Notes: generated by a model not told the origin, from the sequence alone. Numbered from the stretch's first letter, positions 1-9,067 are shown. The stretch is 64,000 nt of DNA from Rheinheimera tangshanensis (GCF_014645135.1 NZ_BMLH01000011.1:1-64000); one strand, 5' to 3'. A program made the numbers and translations.

Positions 1-6
1 ACAGAA

Positions 7-31
7 CCCCGCTCACTGAGCGGGGTTTTTT
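7..31 (+). terminator. Rho-independent terminator of an upstream gene outside the window
   Basis: Nine-base arms CCCCGCTCA (7-15) and TGAGCGGGG (17-25) form a GC-rich hairpin that is followed directly by six T residues (26-31). The T-run is on the plus strand, so it ends a plus-strand gene that lies before position 1. Confidence 0.85.
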
Positions 32-182
32 ATTTGCGTTGCCACAGGCGGTCGTCAGGGTGAAACAGGGAATTCGGGACGCAAACAGTTTTGCGTCACG
101 CCTGTTTCACGCCTTGAGCTCTGCGACCAAACTGCCGGGAGCAGTTGGGGACTGCTTCAGCGGGTCGCGAAGCGACGAGACC

Positions 183-345
183 CAGGATGGGTCGAGCAAT
201 GGCCGGACAAGACGGTCCGCTGTCGCCTGACCCAGAACCCCAGGATGGGGTGAGCACTGTAGTTCACCGCCAGGCGGACAAGACGACCCGCTGTCACCTC
301 ATCGCCCAGAGCACTGTAGTTCACCGCCAGACGACCCACTTCCGC
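183..345. repeat. Degenerate repeat-rich spacer between the first terminator and luxS
   Basis: No convincing gene lies in 32-414. The stretch holds imperfect repeats: a perfect 21-base direct repeat beginning AGCACTGTAGTTC at 253-273 and 310-330; a shared block CGGACAAGACG near 205 and 274; and a shared CCTGACCCAGAACC near 227 and 343. Small hairpins sit among them, such as GACCC/GGGTC around 179-193 and CCCC/GGGG around 238-250. Short ORFs crossing the region are in conflicting frames, low in complexity and lack ribosome binding sites. The pattern looks like eroded intergenic repeat units rather than coding DNA. Confidence 0.6.
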
Positions 346-414
346 CTGACCCAGAACCACAAATTCAGAATCTATCTGGCTCATTAGCCAGGTGTTTGCA
401 GGAGAATGCTGAGA

Positions 415-445
415 ACAAAAAAGGCCACTCTTATGGTGGCCTTAG
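415..445 (-). terminator. Terminator after luxS
   Basis: Arms GGCCAC (423-428) and GTGGCC (436-441) form a hairpin, extended by AA/TT pairs. The A-run at 417-422 is a T-run on the minus strand, so the structure ends minus-strand transcription shortly after the luxS stop at 464. Confidence 0.8.
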
Positions 446-463
446 TGCTTGTTTCTGGAGAAA

Positions 464-970
464 TTACTGCTTTAAAAACTCAGCAGAAAGCTTCAACTCG
501 TCGTTCAAATTTACACCCACACCACGGCTAATGATGTTTTGTGCAATCTCTTTGGCTTCAGCTAAAGAATGCATCTGCGCTGTACCACATTGATAAATAT
601 TCAGCTCAGGGATTTCAGACTGATTTTGTACTGTCAGTACGTCGGCCATAGCGGCTTTCCATGCGTTTGCTACACGCTGCTCATCCGGCGTACCAATCAG
701 GCTCATATAAAAACCTGTGCGGCAACCCATAGGGGAAATATCGATGATTTCTACGCCGTCACCATTTAAATGATCACGCATAAAACCGGCAAATAAATGC
801 TCTAGTGTATGAATGCCCTTTTCCGACAGGATTTCTTCGTTAGGCACGCAGAAACGTAAATCAAATACGGTGATGTCATCACCTTTTGGGGTATTCATTT
901 TTTTCGCTACACGTACAGCAGGCGCTTTCATAATGGTGTGGTCAACGGTAAAGCTGTCTAATAAAGGCAT
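464..970 (-). CDS. luxS: S-ribosylhomocysteine lyase LuxS
   Basis: LuxS cleaves S-ribosylhomocysteine to homocysteine and DPD, the autoinducer-2 precursor, as part of the activated methyl cycle in the cytoplasm. The 168-aa protein begins [11 protein letters not shown], typical of the family. The metal site is visible as H54-x-x-E57-H58 in [10 protein letters not shown] plus C128 in IYQCGT; the catalytic cysteine is C83 in PMGCRTGF. The start at 970 was chosen over an in-frame start at 1006 because it matches the family N-terminus and is preceded by a GAGAGAG ribosome binding site. It is a single gene with its own promoter and terminator, divergent from dnaK. The neighbourhood gives no sign of a dedicated quorum-sensing locus. 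Confidence 0.97.
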   Translation of the reverse strand: MPLLDSFTVDHTIMKAPAVRVAKKMNTPKGDDITVFDLRFCVPNEEILSEKGIHTLEHLFAGFMRDHLNGDGVEIIDISPMGCRTGFYMSLIGTPDEQRVANAWKAAMADVLTVQNQSEIPELNIYQCGTAQMHSLAEAKEIAQNIISRGVGVNLNDELKLSAEFLKQ

Positions 971-1015
971 GATCTCTCTCTCTGTTGAGGCTCGGTATTC
1001 AAGCAATTTTGCTGA

Positions 1016-1045
1016 ATTATACGCTGCAATTGCTTTTTGAGTTAA
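1016..1045 (-). promoter_or_regulatory. Candidate sigma-70 promoter of luxS
   Basis: On the minus strand TTAACT (1040-1045) and a perfect TATAAT (1016-1021) are separated by 18 bases. Transcription would begin about 40 bases before the luxS start codon. The -35 is only a partial match. Confidence 0.55.
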
Positions 1046-1158
1046 ATGCTTTTCTGTTCTATCGACTTAGTTTCAGCACTATTAAACCCTTAGCTCCCGC
1101 ATTTTGTTTGCTTATTGCTCGAAATTGCACAAAGGATAAATTTTTTTAAAAAAATAAC

Positions 1159-1185
1159 CTTGAATCGAATAGGGATAAACCCCAT
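1159..1185 (+). promoter_or_regulatory. RpoH (sigma-32) heat-shock promoter of dnaK
   Basis: CTTGAA (1159-1164), a 15-base spacer and CCCCAT (1180-1185) match the sigma-32 consensus closely. Position and spacing put the transcript start about 45 bases before the dnaK ATG. Known biology of dnaKJ operons supports heat-shock control. Confidence 0.88.
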
Positions 1186-1236
1186 TAACTGGTCAACACA
1201 ATTTTAATTGTAAAGATTAATAAGCGGAGAGTAGTT

Positions 1237-3144
1237 ATGGGTAGAATTATTGGTATTGACTTAGGTACAACAAACAGCTGTGTGGCTATTTTAGATGGTG
1301 ACCAGCCACGCGTTCTGGAAAATGCTGAAGGTACCAGAACCACTCCTTCCATCATCGCTTATGCCGAAGACGGCGAAGTATTAGTAGGTCAGCCAGCCAA
1401 ACGTCAGGCTGTGACTAACCCTAAAAATACTTTGTTCGCAATTAAGCGTTTGATTGGTCGTCGTTTTGAAGATGCTGAAGTTCAGCGTGACATCAAAATC
1501 ATGCCTTACCAGATTGTTAAAGCTGATAATGGTGACGCCTGGGTTGAAGTTAAAGGCAAAAAATTAGCTGCACCACAGATTTCTGCTGAAGTGCTGAAAA
1601 AAATGAAGAAAACTGCTGAAGATTATCTGGGCGAGCCAGTGACTGAAGCTGTTATCACTGTTCCTGCTTATTTCAACGATGCTCAGCGTCAGGCGACAAA
1701 AGATGCTGGTCGTATTGCTGGTTTAGAAGTTAAACGTATTATCAACGAGCCAACAGCAGCTGCTCTGGCTTATGGTATGGATAAGAAAAAAGGCGACACC
1801 AAAGTTGCGGTTTATGACTTAGGTGGTGGTACTTTCGATATCTCTATCATTGAAATCGACGATGTAGATGGCGAACAGACCTTCGAAGTGTTAGCTACCA
1901 ATGGTGATACTCACTTAGGTGGTGAAGACTTTGACTCTCGTGTTATTAACTACTTAGTCGACGAGTTCAAAAAAGAGCAGGGCATTGACCTGCGTAACGA
2001 TCCACTGGCGATGCAGCGTTTAAAAGAAGCGGGCGAAAAAGCTAAGATCGAATTGTCTTCTGCTTCTCAGACTGAAGTGAATCTGCCGTATATTACTGCG
2101 GATGCCACTGGTCCTAAGCACTTAAATATCAAAGTAACCCGTGCTAAGCTGGAATCTTTGGTAGACGATTTAATTCAGCGCACTATTGAGCCGCTGAAGC
2201 AGGCTTTAAAAGACGCCGACCTGTCTGTGAGTGAAATTAACGACATCATCCTGGTGGGTGGTCAGACTCGTATGCCTAAAGTTCAGGAAGCGGTAACAGC
2301 TTTCTTCGGCAAAGAGCCACGTAAAGACGTGAACCCTGACGAAGCTGTCGCTGTAGGTGCTGCGATTCAGGGCGCTGTATTGTCTGGTGACGTGACTGAT
2401 GTCTTGTTGTTAGACGTAACTCCACTGTCTTTAGGTATCGAGACTATGGGTAGCGTGATGACAGCCTTGATTGAGAAGAACACCACTATCCCAACCAAGA
2501 AGTCACAAACGTTCTCTACAGCAGATGACAACCAGTCAGCTGTAACTATCCATGTGCTGCAGGGGGAGCGTAAGCAAGCTTCTGCCAACAAGTCACTGGG
2601 TCAGTTTAACTTAGAGGGTATTCGCCCCGGTCGTCGTGGTGAGCCACAAATAGAAGTCACCTTCGACTTAGACGCAGACGGTATTCTGCATGTGTCTGCG
2701 AAAGACAAAGACACAGGTAAAGAGCAGAAGATCACTATCAAAGCTTCTTCAGGCTTAACAGATGAAGAAGTGGAACGTATGGTACGTGATGCTGAACTGA
2801 ATGCTGAAGAAGACAAAAAGTTTGAAGAGTTAGTGCAAACCCGTAACCAGGCTGATGCTTTAGTGCATGCAACCCGCAAGCAAATTGAAGAAGCTGGTAA
2901 CGACTTAGCGACCAACGACAAACAAGAGATTGAAGCTGCTGTTGCCGCGTTAGAAGCTGCTATCAAGGCGAACGACAAAGCTGATATAGAAGCCAAAACT
3001 CAGGCTCTGATCCAGGCTTCTCAGAAACTGTCTGAAGTGGCTCAGGCAAAAGCGCAACAAGGTGGTGCTGAACCACAAGCCCGCAATGCCGCTGGTGATG
3101 ACGTAGTAGACGCTGAGTTCGAAGAAGTAAAAGACAACAAGTAA
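1237..3144 (+). CDS. dnaK: Molecular chaperone DnaK (Hsp70)
   Basis: This ATP-dependent chaperone folds nascent and stress-damaged proteins with DnaJ and GrpE in the cytoplasm. The 635-aa length matches E. coli DnaK (638). The start [12 protein letters not shown] is the phosphate-1 motif of the actin-like ATPase domain (about 1-385); YDLGGGTFD is the phosphate-2 motif. The substrate-binding domain follows (about 390-505), then a helical lid and an acidic tail ending in [13 protein letters not shown], the EEVD-like C-terminus of bacterial DnaK. A GGAGAG ribosome binding site precedes the ATG and a clear RpoH promoter lies upstream. dnaJ follows after 100 bases, but grpE is not in the window. 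Confidence 0.99.
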   Translation: MGRIIGIDLGTTNSCVAILDGDQPRVLENAEGTRTTPSIIAYAEDGEVLVGQPAKRQAVTNPKNTLFAIKRLIGRRFEDAEVQRDIKIMPYQIVKADNGDAWVEVKGKKLAAPQISAEVLKKMKKTAEDYLGEPVTEAVITVPAYFNDAQRQATKDAGRIAGLEVKRIINEPTAAALAYGMDKKKGDTKVAVYDLGGGTFDISIIEIDDVDGEQTFEVLATNGDTHLGGEDFDSRVINYLVDEFKKEQGIDLRNDPLAMQRLKEAGEKAKIELSSASQTEVNLPYITADATGPKHLNIKVTRAKLESLVDDLIQRTIEPLKQALKDADLSVSEINDIILVGGQTRMPKVQEAVTAFFGKEPRKDVNPDEAVAVGAAIQGAVLSGDVTDVLLLDVTPLSLGIETMGSVMTALIEKNTTIPTKKSQTFSTADDNQSAVTIHVLQGERKQASANKSLGQFNLEGIRPGRRGEPQIEVTFDLDADGILHVSAKDKDTGKEQKITIKASSGLTDEEVERMVRDAELNAEEDKKFEELVQTRNQADALVHATRKQIEEAGNDLATNDKQEIEAAVAALEAAIKANDKADIEAKTQALIQASQKLSEVAQAKAQQGGAEPQARNAAGDDVVDAEFEEVKDNK

Positions 3145-3158
3145 TCATTGTGTCTGTG

Positions 3159-3224
3159 GGGGCGCATCTTTAAGATGCACCCCATACCAGAGTTAATTTG
3201 AGCGACCGCCCTGTGCGGTCGCTC
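3159..3224 (+). other. Two hairpins between dnaK and dnaJ
   Basis: The first hairpin pairs GGGG-c-GCATCTT (3159-3170) with AAGATGC-a-CCCC (3172-3183). The second pairs GAGCGACCGC (3200-3209) with GCGGTCGCTC (3215-3224) over a five-base loop. Neither has a downstream T-run, so they look like processing or partial-attenuation structures that set the dnaK to dnaJ ratio, rather than full terminators. That role is inferred. Confidence 0.6.
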
Positions 3225-3244
3225 CTCTATCAAGATGAGTTGTT

Positions 3245-4372
3245 ATGTCGAAGCGTGATTATTACGAAGTGCTTGGCGTCCAGAAAGGCGCTGACGATAA
3301 AGAAATCAAAAAGGCCTATAAACGGCTCGCCATGAAATATCACCCTGATCGAACTCAGGGTGATAAGGCTATGGAAGAGAAGTTTAAAGAAGTGCAAGAA
3401 GCCTATGAGATCCTGTCGGATGACCAGAAGCGCGCTGCGTATGATAACTATGGTCACGCTGGTGTGGATCCAAATCGTGGCGGCGGTGGTGGTGGAGCCG
3501 ACTTTAATGACATCTTCGGTGATGTGTTTGGTGACATCTTTGGTGGTGGCCGCCGTGGTGGTCAATCCCGCGCGCAACGTGGTTCAGACTTACGCTACAA
3601 CCTGGAGTTAAATCTCGAGGATGCTGTACGTGGTAAGTCAGTTGAAATTAAAGTACCAACCTGGGTGTCCTGTGATGTCTGTGATGGCTCAGGCGCGAAA
3701 AAAGGCACGCAGGCTAAGTCTTGTCCAACCTGTCATGGTGCGGGTCAGGTGACCATGCGTCAGGGCTTTTTTGCTGTTCAGCAAACCTGTCCTACCTGTA
3801 GTGGTCGCGGCAAAATTATTCCGGACCCCTGCACTAAGTGTCATGGCGATGGCCGCGTAGAAAAAACTAAAACACTGTCAGTGAAAATTCCTGCTGGTGT
3901 GGATACGGGCGATCGTATTCGTTTAGCAGGTGAGGGTGAAGCAGGGCAGTTTGGTGCGCCGGCTGGTGACTTGTATGTGCAGGTGCATGTGAAAGATCAC
4001 CCTATCTTTGTGCGTGATGGCAACAACCTGTATTGTGATGTGCCTATCAGCTTCAGTACTGCTGCTTTAGGCGGTGAAATTGATGTGCCGACTTTAGATG
4101 GTCGCGTCAAGCTGAAGATCCCGGCAGAAACCCAGACCGAAAAAATGTTCCGTCTGCGTGGTAAAGGCGTGCAGTCTGTCCGTGGTGGCGGTGTAGGTGA
4201 TTTGGTTTGTAAAGTGGTGGTGGAAACGCCTGTCAACTTAAGCGACAAGCAAAAAGACTTATTGCGTCAGCTTGATGAAAGCTGGGGTGGTGACAGTGAA
4301 GCGAAACACAGACCTAAGTCCAAAGGCTTCTTTGATGGTGTGAAGAAGTTTTTCGATGATTTAACCGGCTAA
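3245..4372 (+). CDS. dnaJ: Co-chaperone DnaJ (Hsp40)
   Basis: DnaJ delivers unfolded clients to DnaK and stimulates its ATPase. All domains of a type I Hsp40 are present in 375 aa: a J domain with the HPD triad (33-35), a Gly/Phe-rich linker (about 75-110) with repeated FGD units, four CxxCxGxG zinc motifs between 143 and 203 ([32 protein letters not shown]), and a C-terminal client-binding domain. It lies 100 bases after dnaK with two hairpins between them and a strong terminator after it, so it is the end of the dnaKJ operon. Confidence 0.98.
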   Translation: MSKRDYYEVLGVQKGADDKEIKKAYKRLAMKYHPDRTQGDKAMEEKFKEVQEAYEILSDDQKRAAYDNYGHAGVDPNRGGGGGGADFNDIFGDVFGDIFGGGRRGGQSRAQRGSDLRYNLELNLEDAVRGKSVEIKVPTWVSCDVCDGSGAKKGTQAKSCPTCHGAGQVTMRQGFFAVQQTCPTCSGRGKIIPDPCTKCHGDGRVEKTKTLSVKIPAGVDTGDRIRLAGEGEAGQFGAPAGDLYVQVHVKDHPIFVRDGNNLYCDVPISFSTAALGGEIDVPTLDGRVKLKIPAETQTEKMFRLRGKGVQSVRGGGVGDLVCKVVVETPVNLSDKQKDLLRQLDESWGGDSEAKHRPKSKGFFDGVKKFFDDLTG

Positions 4373-4396
4373 GCCAGTTTTCGAAACTATCTGAAT

Positions 4397-4426
4397 GAAA
4401 ACCACCTGCGGGTGGTTTTCTTTTTT
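4397..4426 (+). terminator. Terminator of the dnaK-dnaJ operon
   Basis: Perfect arms GAAAACCACC (4397-4406) and GGTGGTTTTC (4411-4420) with a four-base loop are followed by six T residues. Confidence 0.9.
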
Positions 4427-4441
4427 CAGATGCCGCACAAT

Positions 4442-4464
4442 AACTGAACTTATTTCAGTTTTTA
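4442..4464 (+). other. Dyad before the M48 protease gene
   Basis: AACTGAA (4442-4448) and TTCAGTT (4454-4460) form a seven-base dyad with a five-base loop and a T-run after it. It may be a second weak terminator after dnaJ, or an operator for the protease gene 47 bases downstream. The sequence alone does not decide. Confidence 0.4.
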
Positions 4465-4510
4465 TAGTTCTATAAGCTGCAATTTCCAGTACGAAAAGAA
4501 GGATCATTGA

Positions 4511-5317
4511 ATGCGTACTAAGTTAGTACTTCCCTTGTTAATCGCTAGTGTGCTGCTTGCAAGCTGTACTCAGTCGCCGACAGGTCGTCGCCAGTTGATG
4601 TTATTTGATGATAAAAAACTCAGCGCTATGGGTATTCAGACTTTTGAAGGGATGAAGGCAGAAACTCCGATCAGTAAAAACAAAAAAGTGAATCAGTATG
4701 TGCAGTGTGTGGCAAATAACCTGCTCAAACATACCGATGCAAAATGGCAACAAACCCCATGGGAAATCGTGGTGTTTGAAGATGATCAGGTGAATGCTTT
4801 TGCTTTGCCAGGTGGCAAAATGGGTGTGTACACCGGACTTTTGTTAGTGGCAGATAACCAGTCACAACTTGCGGCTGTGATAGGTCATGAGATTGCACAC
4901 GTCATGGCAGGACACAGTAACGAGCGCTTATCCAGCGACCAGTTTATATCTACTGCCCTCACAGTCGCCGACAGTGCCCTGACTGTCGCAGGCTCGCCTT
5001 ATCAGGAGCAAATGAAAACAGCCTTTGGCTTAGGTGCTCAGGTCGGTATTGCTCTGCCTTTTAGCAGAGCTCATGAAACAGAAGCCGATATTATGGGCCT
5101 TGAGCTGATGGCCAAATCTGGTTTTGTACCTACTGAATCTGTGAAGTTATGGCAGAACATGGCGGCTAAGGGCAGCGGTTCAACGCCACAGTTGTTATCC
5201 AGCCACCCTGTGCCGGACAATAGAATTAAAGAGTTGAATAAACATATGGCGGTGGCACAAAGTTATTATCAGCAGCGCCGCAGTCAGGGCGCTTTACCGA
5301 ATTGTAATAAAGCTTAA
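4511..5317 (+). CDS. M48-family metalloprotease, outer-membrane-type lipoprotein
   Basis: A zinc protease predicted to act in the periplasm, probably in envelope protein quality control like E. coli BepA/LoiP and mitochondrial OMA1. The 268-aa protein begins with a lipoprotein signal whose lipobox LLAS precedes C19. The active site is HEIAH (126-130), and a third zinc ligand is expected in HETEAD (188-193). The segment WEIVVFEDDQVNAFALPGG is typical of OMA1-like M48 proteins. Unlike BepA, I see no long C-terminal TPR domain. It is a single gene between the dnaJ terminator and its own hairpin. I assign the family firmly but not a specific E. coli orthologue. Confidence 0.88.
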   Translation: MRTKLVLPLLIASVLLASCTQSPTGRRQLMLFDDKKLSAMGIQTFEGMKAETPISKNKKVNQYVQCVANNLLKHTDAKWQQTPWEIVVFEDDQVNAFALPGGKMGVYTGLLLVADNQSQLAAVIGHEIAHVMAGHSNERLSSDQFISTALTVADSALTVAGSPYQEQMKTAFGLGAQVGIALPFSRAHETEADIMGLELMAKSGFVPTESVKLWQNMAAKGSGSTPQLLSSHPVPDNRIKELNKHMAVAQSYYQQRRSQGALPNCNKA

Positions 5318-5328
5318 AGTTTAAATAA

Positions 5329-5353
5329 CAGGGCCAGCTTAATGTTGGCCCTG
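5329..5353 (+). terminator. Hairpin after the M48 protease gene
   Basis: CAGGGCCA (5329-5336) pairs with TGGCCCTG (5346-5353). No strong T-run follows, so termination may be partial. Confidence 0.55.
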
Positions 5354-5387
5354 CTCTTAGAGATGGCTGCAGCCCAATGCCTGTCCA

Positions 5388-5437
5388 GGCCATCGTCGCT
5401 GCGCTTCGATGTTAAAAATCGCTCCGGTCGATTTTTT
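5388..5437. repeat. Dispersed stem-loop repeat copy overlapping the end of nhaC
   Basis: These 50 bases match 28284-28333 at 44 of 50 positions without gaps. The core is an inverted repeat, AAAATCG and CGATTTT around CTCCGGT, ending in a T-run. The left part (about 5412-5437) is read on the minus strand as the last residues of the antiporter gene, KIDRSDF, and its stop codon. Confidence 0.7.
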
Positions 5438-6731
5438 CAACCAAAATACGTGCTGTGGCAAAAACTGCGAGAATTAAACAGTAGTAGCTATGTGTTACCA
5501 CGTCCCATGGCGATATGCCAAAACTAGCACCCAATAACAGAGCCTGAGCACCATAAGGTACTAAGCCTTGCGCTATACAGGCAAATACATCCAATAAACT
5601 GGCACTGCGTTTCGGTGGGATTTGATGGTGCTGCGCTATATCTTTACTCACATCCCCTGTGACAACTATGGCTACAGTGTTATTGGCAATACAAAGATTG
5701 CTGACAAAAGCCAAAGCGGCAATCGCCAGTTGCTGTGCTTTGTTACCTGCTAGTTTGAGCTTTAAAGCCCAAGCAGTGACATGACTGGATAAATACTGCA
5801 GGCCACCTTGTTGTTTAACAAATTCACCTAAAGCGCCCACCAGCATCGATAACAGGAAAATCTCCTGCATAGAACCAAAACCTTTGTAAATATCTTTACC
5901 CAGGTTCGTCAACTGATAATCGGCCAGTACAGCTCCTTGTAACGCCGCTAACACTATCCCCAGCAACAATACAGCGAAGACATTCATGCCGGCTACAGCT
6001 AGGAACAGGATAGCTGCATAAGGTAAAACTCCAGTCCAGCTAAAGTCTTGTACCCTCACTTCGGCGTGGCTTTGGGCTAAAAAAGCGAACAATGCTAAAG
6101 TGACCAGTGCTGCAGGCAGCGCAATTTTCAGGTTCTCTTTGAATTTATCTTTCATCTGTGCACCCTGAGTGCGGGTGGAGGCGATGGTGGTATCAGAGAT
6201 AATCGACAGGTTATCGCCAAAAATGGCGCCGCTTAACAGCACACCAGCCACTAAAGTTGGCTCTAATTGCGCTTGTGAACTTAAGCCTACAGCAATAGGT
6301 GCCAGAGCACCTATGGTGCCCATAGAGGTGCCCATAGCTGTCGCTACTATGGCGGAAATTACGAATAAGCCGGGCAATAAAAATTGCGCTGGTACAAGCG
6401 ATAAACCGGCGTTGACTACCGCATCAACACCACCAGTGGCCTGAGCGACAGTGGCAAAAGCTCCTGCCAGCAAGTAAATGATACACATGGTAATAATATT
6501 GCTATTACCCGCCCCCTTCACCAGGACTTCAATTGATTCTGCCAGTGGCGCTTTATACAACCAAATCGCCAATACCAAAGCAGGAATAATAGCGACAGGC
6601 CCTGGCAACTGATAAAAGGCATAATCAACGCCTTGAGATTGCAGATACAAGCCTGTGCCTAAAAACAGCGCGACAAAGAGCAATAAAGGCAGCAAGGATA
6701 AACGGGCTTGCTGTTTTTGCGATAACGTCAT
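5412..6731 (-). CDS. NhaC-family Na+/H+ antiporter
   Basis: An integral inner-membrane transporter of the NhaC type, expected to exchange external protons for internal Na+ or a related solute. The 439-aa chain is almost entirely hydrophobic, with about ten to twelve membrane segments and family-like segments TAMGTSMGTIGALAPIAVG and GAIFGDNLSIISDTTIAST. The start at 6731 (MTLSQKQQAR) was chosen over the longer frame from 6800 because AGAGGA lies at the right distance. The gene is monocistronic and divergent from yqhD. Its last codons (IDRSDF) come from a dispersed intergenic repeat. The family is sure; the substrate is not, because NhaC relatives include malate/lactate and amino-acid exchangers. 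Confidence 0.85.
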   Translation of the reverse strand: MTLSQKQQARLSLLPLLLFVALFLGTGLYLQSQGVDYAFYQLPGPVAIIPALVLAIWLYKAPLAESIEVLVKGAGNSNIITMCIIYLLAGAFATVAQATGGVDAVVNAGLSLVPAQFLLPGLFVISAIVATAMGTSMGTIGALAPIAVGLSSQAQLEPTLVAGVLLSGAIFGDNLSIISDTTIASTRTQGAQMKDKFKENLKIALPAALVTLALFAFLAQSHAEVRVQDFSWTGVLPYAAILFLAVAGMNVFAVLLLGIVLAALQGAVLADYQLTNLGKDIYKGFGSMQEIFLLSMLVGALGEFVKQQGGLQYLSSHVTAWALKLKLAGNKAQQLAIAALAFVSNLCIANNTVAIVVTGDVSKDIAQHHQIPPKRSASLLDVFACIAQGLVPYGAQALLLGASFGISPWDVVTHSYYCLILAVFATARILVEKIDRSDF

Positions 6732-6950
6732 GAGTTTTCCTCTAAACCTATAAGGTTTTAAAATTTTCTGGAATATAGAGACGTCCAGAAGTCCTGTCAA
6801 ATAGTAAAGCTGACTAAGCTATAGCCAAACTAATAAAAATGATTGCTTCTGATCACAAGTTTCATAACAAACAAGGCGTTTCATTCGCTTAAAATCAGCC
6901 TAACTGAATTCCGGCATTTTGCCTATGACAGAAGAAAAAACCAAAAGCGG

Positions 6951-6977
6951 CTTGAACTTAACGCGGTTCAGGCCCAT
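6951..6977 (+). promoter_or_regulatory. Candidate RpoH promoter of the yqhD-like gene
   Basis: CTTGAA (6951-6956), a 15-base spacer and GCCCAT (6972-6977) resemble the dnaK promoter here with one change in the -10 core. The same stretch contains TGAAC and GTTCA arms (6953-6957 and 6966-6970), so it could instead be a regulator site. Confidence 0.45.
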
Positions 6978-7016
6978 ATAAACCACTGAATTTTTGTATT
7001 ACACACCGGAGTTACT

Positions 7017-8171
7017 ATGTTTAATTTTTCTTACCATAATCCAACCCGTATTGTGTTTGGTGATGGCCAAATCAGTCAGTTGAGCAAGTTGGTTCCTAAG
7101 GAAAGCAAAGTATTGCTGACCTATGGCGGTGGCTCTATTAAGCAAAATGGTGTGTATCAGCAGGTGATTGATGCATTAAAAGACCATCAGGTGCTGGAGT
7201 TTTCTGGTATTGAACCCAACCCCAGCTATGAAACTTTAAGTAAAGCTGTTGCCTTGGTAAAAGCAGAAAACATCGATTTCATTCTGGCTGTTGGTGGTGG
7301 TTCAGTGGTAGACGGCAGCAAATACATAGCAGCTGCTGCGTTATTGGAGCAGGATGGTTGGGCAATTTTAGAGAATAAAGTACGTATTAAAGCGGCGTTA
7401 CCTTTAGGTTGCGTGCTGACTTTGCCCGCGACTGGAACTGAAAGTAATGCCAATTCGGTGATTACCCGTCAAAGTACCCAGCAAAAGCTGGCCTTTTCGC
7501 ACCCATCTGTGTATCCGCAGTTCGCAATTCTTGATCCAAAAGTCACGTACAGCTTGCCTGCTAAACAAATTTCTAATGGGGTAGTCGATGCTTTTGTTCA
7601 TGTGATGGAGCAATACCTGACCTATCCGGTTAATGCTGCAGTGCAGGACAGATTTGCTGAATCCTTGTTACTGGTGTTGATTGAAGAAGGACCAAAAGCT
7701 ATAAATGAACCCGAAAACTACGATATCAGAGCCAATGTGATGTGGGCTGCTACTATGGCACTGAATGGTCTGATTGGTGTAGGTGTGCCGCAGGATTGGG
7801 CGACGCACGGCTTAGGTCACCAGCTCACCGCTTTGTATGGTTTAGATCATGCGCAAACTCTGGCGATAGTATTGCCAGCTTTAATGCAGCAGCAACGAGC
7901 TACCAAACGTGACAAGTTGTTGCAGTACGCCAACAGAGTCTGGGGAATACAGCAGCAGGATCCGGAGCGTCAGATTGATGAAGCCATCCATCATACCCGG
8001 GCCTTCTTTGAGCAAATGGGGATTCCAACCCGCTTAACGGCTTATGGCTTACCGGCATCTTCTGTAGACGAACTGATGGCCAAAGTCATCAGTCAGGGCA
8101 TGGATAAGCTGGGCGAACACGGCGATATCAACTATGATGTCAGCCGTGCTATTTTTAGCGCCGCGGTTTAG
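7017..8171 (+). CDS. yqhD: YqhD-like NADPH-dependent iron-containing alcohol dehydrogenase / aldehyde reductase
   Basis: The protein reduces short-chain and lipid-peroxidation aldehydes with NADPH in the cytoplasm, by analogy with E. coli YqhD. Its 384 aa align closely with YqhD along the whole length from memory (FNFSYHNPTRIVFG, GIEPNPSYETL, NGVVDAFVH, LGHQLTALYGLDHAQT). NADP-binding glycines are GGGS at 37-40 and 93-96. The metal ligands are D191, H195, H264 and H278. A CCGGAG ribosome binding site precedes the ATG. The divergent neighbour is nhaC, and no YqhC-type AraC regulator is adjacent, unlike in E. coli. A candidate heat-shock promoter lies upstream. Confidence 0.93.
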   Translation: MFNFSYHNPTRIVFGDGQISQLSKLVPKESKVLLTYGGGSIKQNGVYQQVIDALKDHQVLEFSGIEPNPSYETLSKAVALVKAENIDFILAVGGGSVVDGSKYIAAAALLEQDGWAILENKVRIKAALPLGCVLTLPATGTESNANSVITRQSTQQKLAFSHPSVYPQFAILDPKVTYSLPAKQISNGVVDAFVHVMEQYLTYPVNAAVQDRFAESLLLVLIEEGPKAINEPENYDIRANVMWAATMALNGLIGVGVPQDWATHGLGHQLTALYGLDHAQTLAIVLPALMQQQRATKRDKLLQYANRVWGIQQQDPERQIDEAIHHTRAFFEQMGIPTRLTAYGLPASSVDELMAKVISQGMDKLGEHGDINYDVSRAIFSAAV

Positions 8172-8174
8172 CAG

Positions 8175-8226
8175 AACGGGCAGTTTGGGGTTGCATATCC
8201 ATCCAGACTGCCGTTTAATAGCGCCG
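8175..8226 (+). terminator. Probable terminator after the yqhD-like gene
   Basis: AACGG-g-CAGT (8175-8184) pairs with ACTG-CCGTT (8217-8225), with an inner TGG/CCA pairing. Only a short T-run follows. Confidence 0.5.
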
Positions 8227-8257
8227 AAATAGACATAGCCAGATACAGGAATTACAG

Positions 8258-9067
8258 ATGAGTACAGTAGGCATTTTGGGCGCCAATGGTCGTATGGGCA
8301 GAGCTTTAGTTAGTGTGGCTAAAGAACACAAACTGCCTATTTGCGCTGCTACTGTGCGTGCTGGTTCCGCTTTAAAAGGTATGGATGCAGGTGAACTGGC
8401 CGGTTGTGGCAAATTGAATCTGCCTTTTATAGAGACTTCGTTAGCTGCTTTAGGTTCAGCCGATATCTGGATTGATTTCACTATGCCAGAAGCCATGCTA
8501 CAGCATCTGGAGCTGGCGGTGCAGGCTAAAAAAGCCATGGTGATTGGTGTGACTGGCCTCACAGATAACCAATACGCAGCAGTACAACAGGCAGCTCAAC
8601 ATATCCCCATCGTCTGGGCGCCGAATATGAGTGTGGGTGTGAACCTGTTGCTCCATCTGGTGCAAACTGCAGCTAAAGTGATGGGCCAGACGGCGGACAT
8701 TGAAATTATTGAAGCGCACCACAGATATAAAAAAGACGCCCCTTCAGGCACTGCTATGGCGATAGGCCATCAAATTGCCAAAGCTTTGGATCGTAATCTC
8801 GCCGATGTGGCAGTCTATGGCCGTGAAGGCATAACCGGTGAGCGTGAACAAAAAACCATTGGTTTTGCGACGGTCAGAGGCGGTGACATTATTGGTGATC
8901 ATACCGCACTCTTTGCAGACCTTGGAGAACGGCTGGAAATTACCCATAAAGCTTCCAGTCGTAGTACTTTTGCTCAAGGCGCATGGCGCGCAGCGCTCTG
9001 GTTGCAAAATAAACAGCCAGGACTTTATTCTATGCAACAAGTACTGGGTTTAGCTGACTTAGCTTAA
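8258..9067 (+). CDS. dapB: 4-hydroxy-tetrahydrodipicolinate reductase DapB
   Basis: DapB performs the NAD(P)H-dependent second step of the diaminopimelate branch, supplying lysine and peptidoglycan DAP. The 269-aa length is standard. The Rossmann motif GANGRMG is at 8-14, and the catalytic and substrate segment is EAHHRYKKDAPSGTA (H154, K158). AGGAAT before the ATG supports the start. It lies upstream of carAB, the order seen in many gammaproteobacteria, but a candidate carA promoter lies in the 196-base gap, so carAB is probably also transcribed independently. Confidence 0.98.
   Translation: MSTVGILGANGRMGRALVSVAKEHKLPICAATVRAGSALKGMDAGELAGCGKLNLPFIETSLAALGSADIWIDFTMPEAMLQHLELAVQAKKAMVIGVTGLTDNQYAAVQQAAQHIPIVWAPNMSVGVNLLLHLVQTAAKVMGQTADIEIIEAHHRYKKDAPSGTAMAIGHQIAKALDRNLADVAVYGREGITGEREQKTIGFATVRGGDIIGDHTALFADLGERLEITHKASSRSTFAQGAWRAALWLQNKQPGLYSMQQVLGLADLA

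Noticed and set aside
39-387. Short ORFs (63-80 aa) in the left spacer on both strands
   Set aside because: They overlap in conflicting frames inside repeat units, lack ribosome binding sites and show no protein-like pattern.
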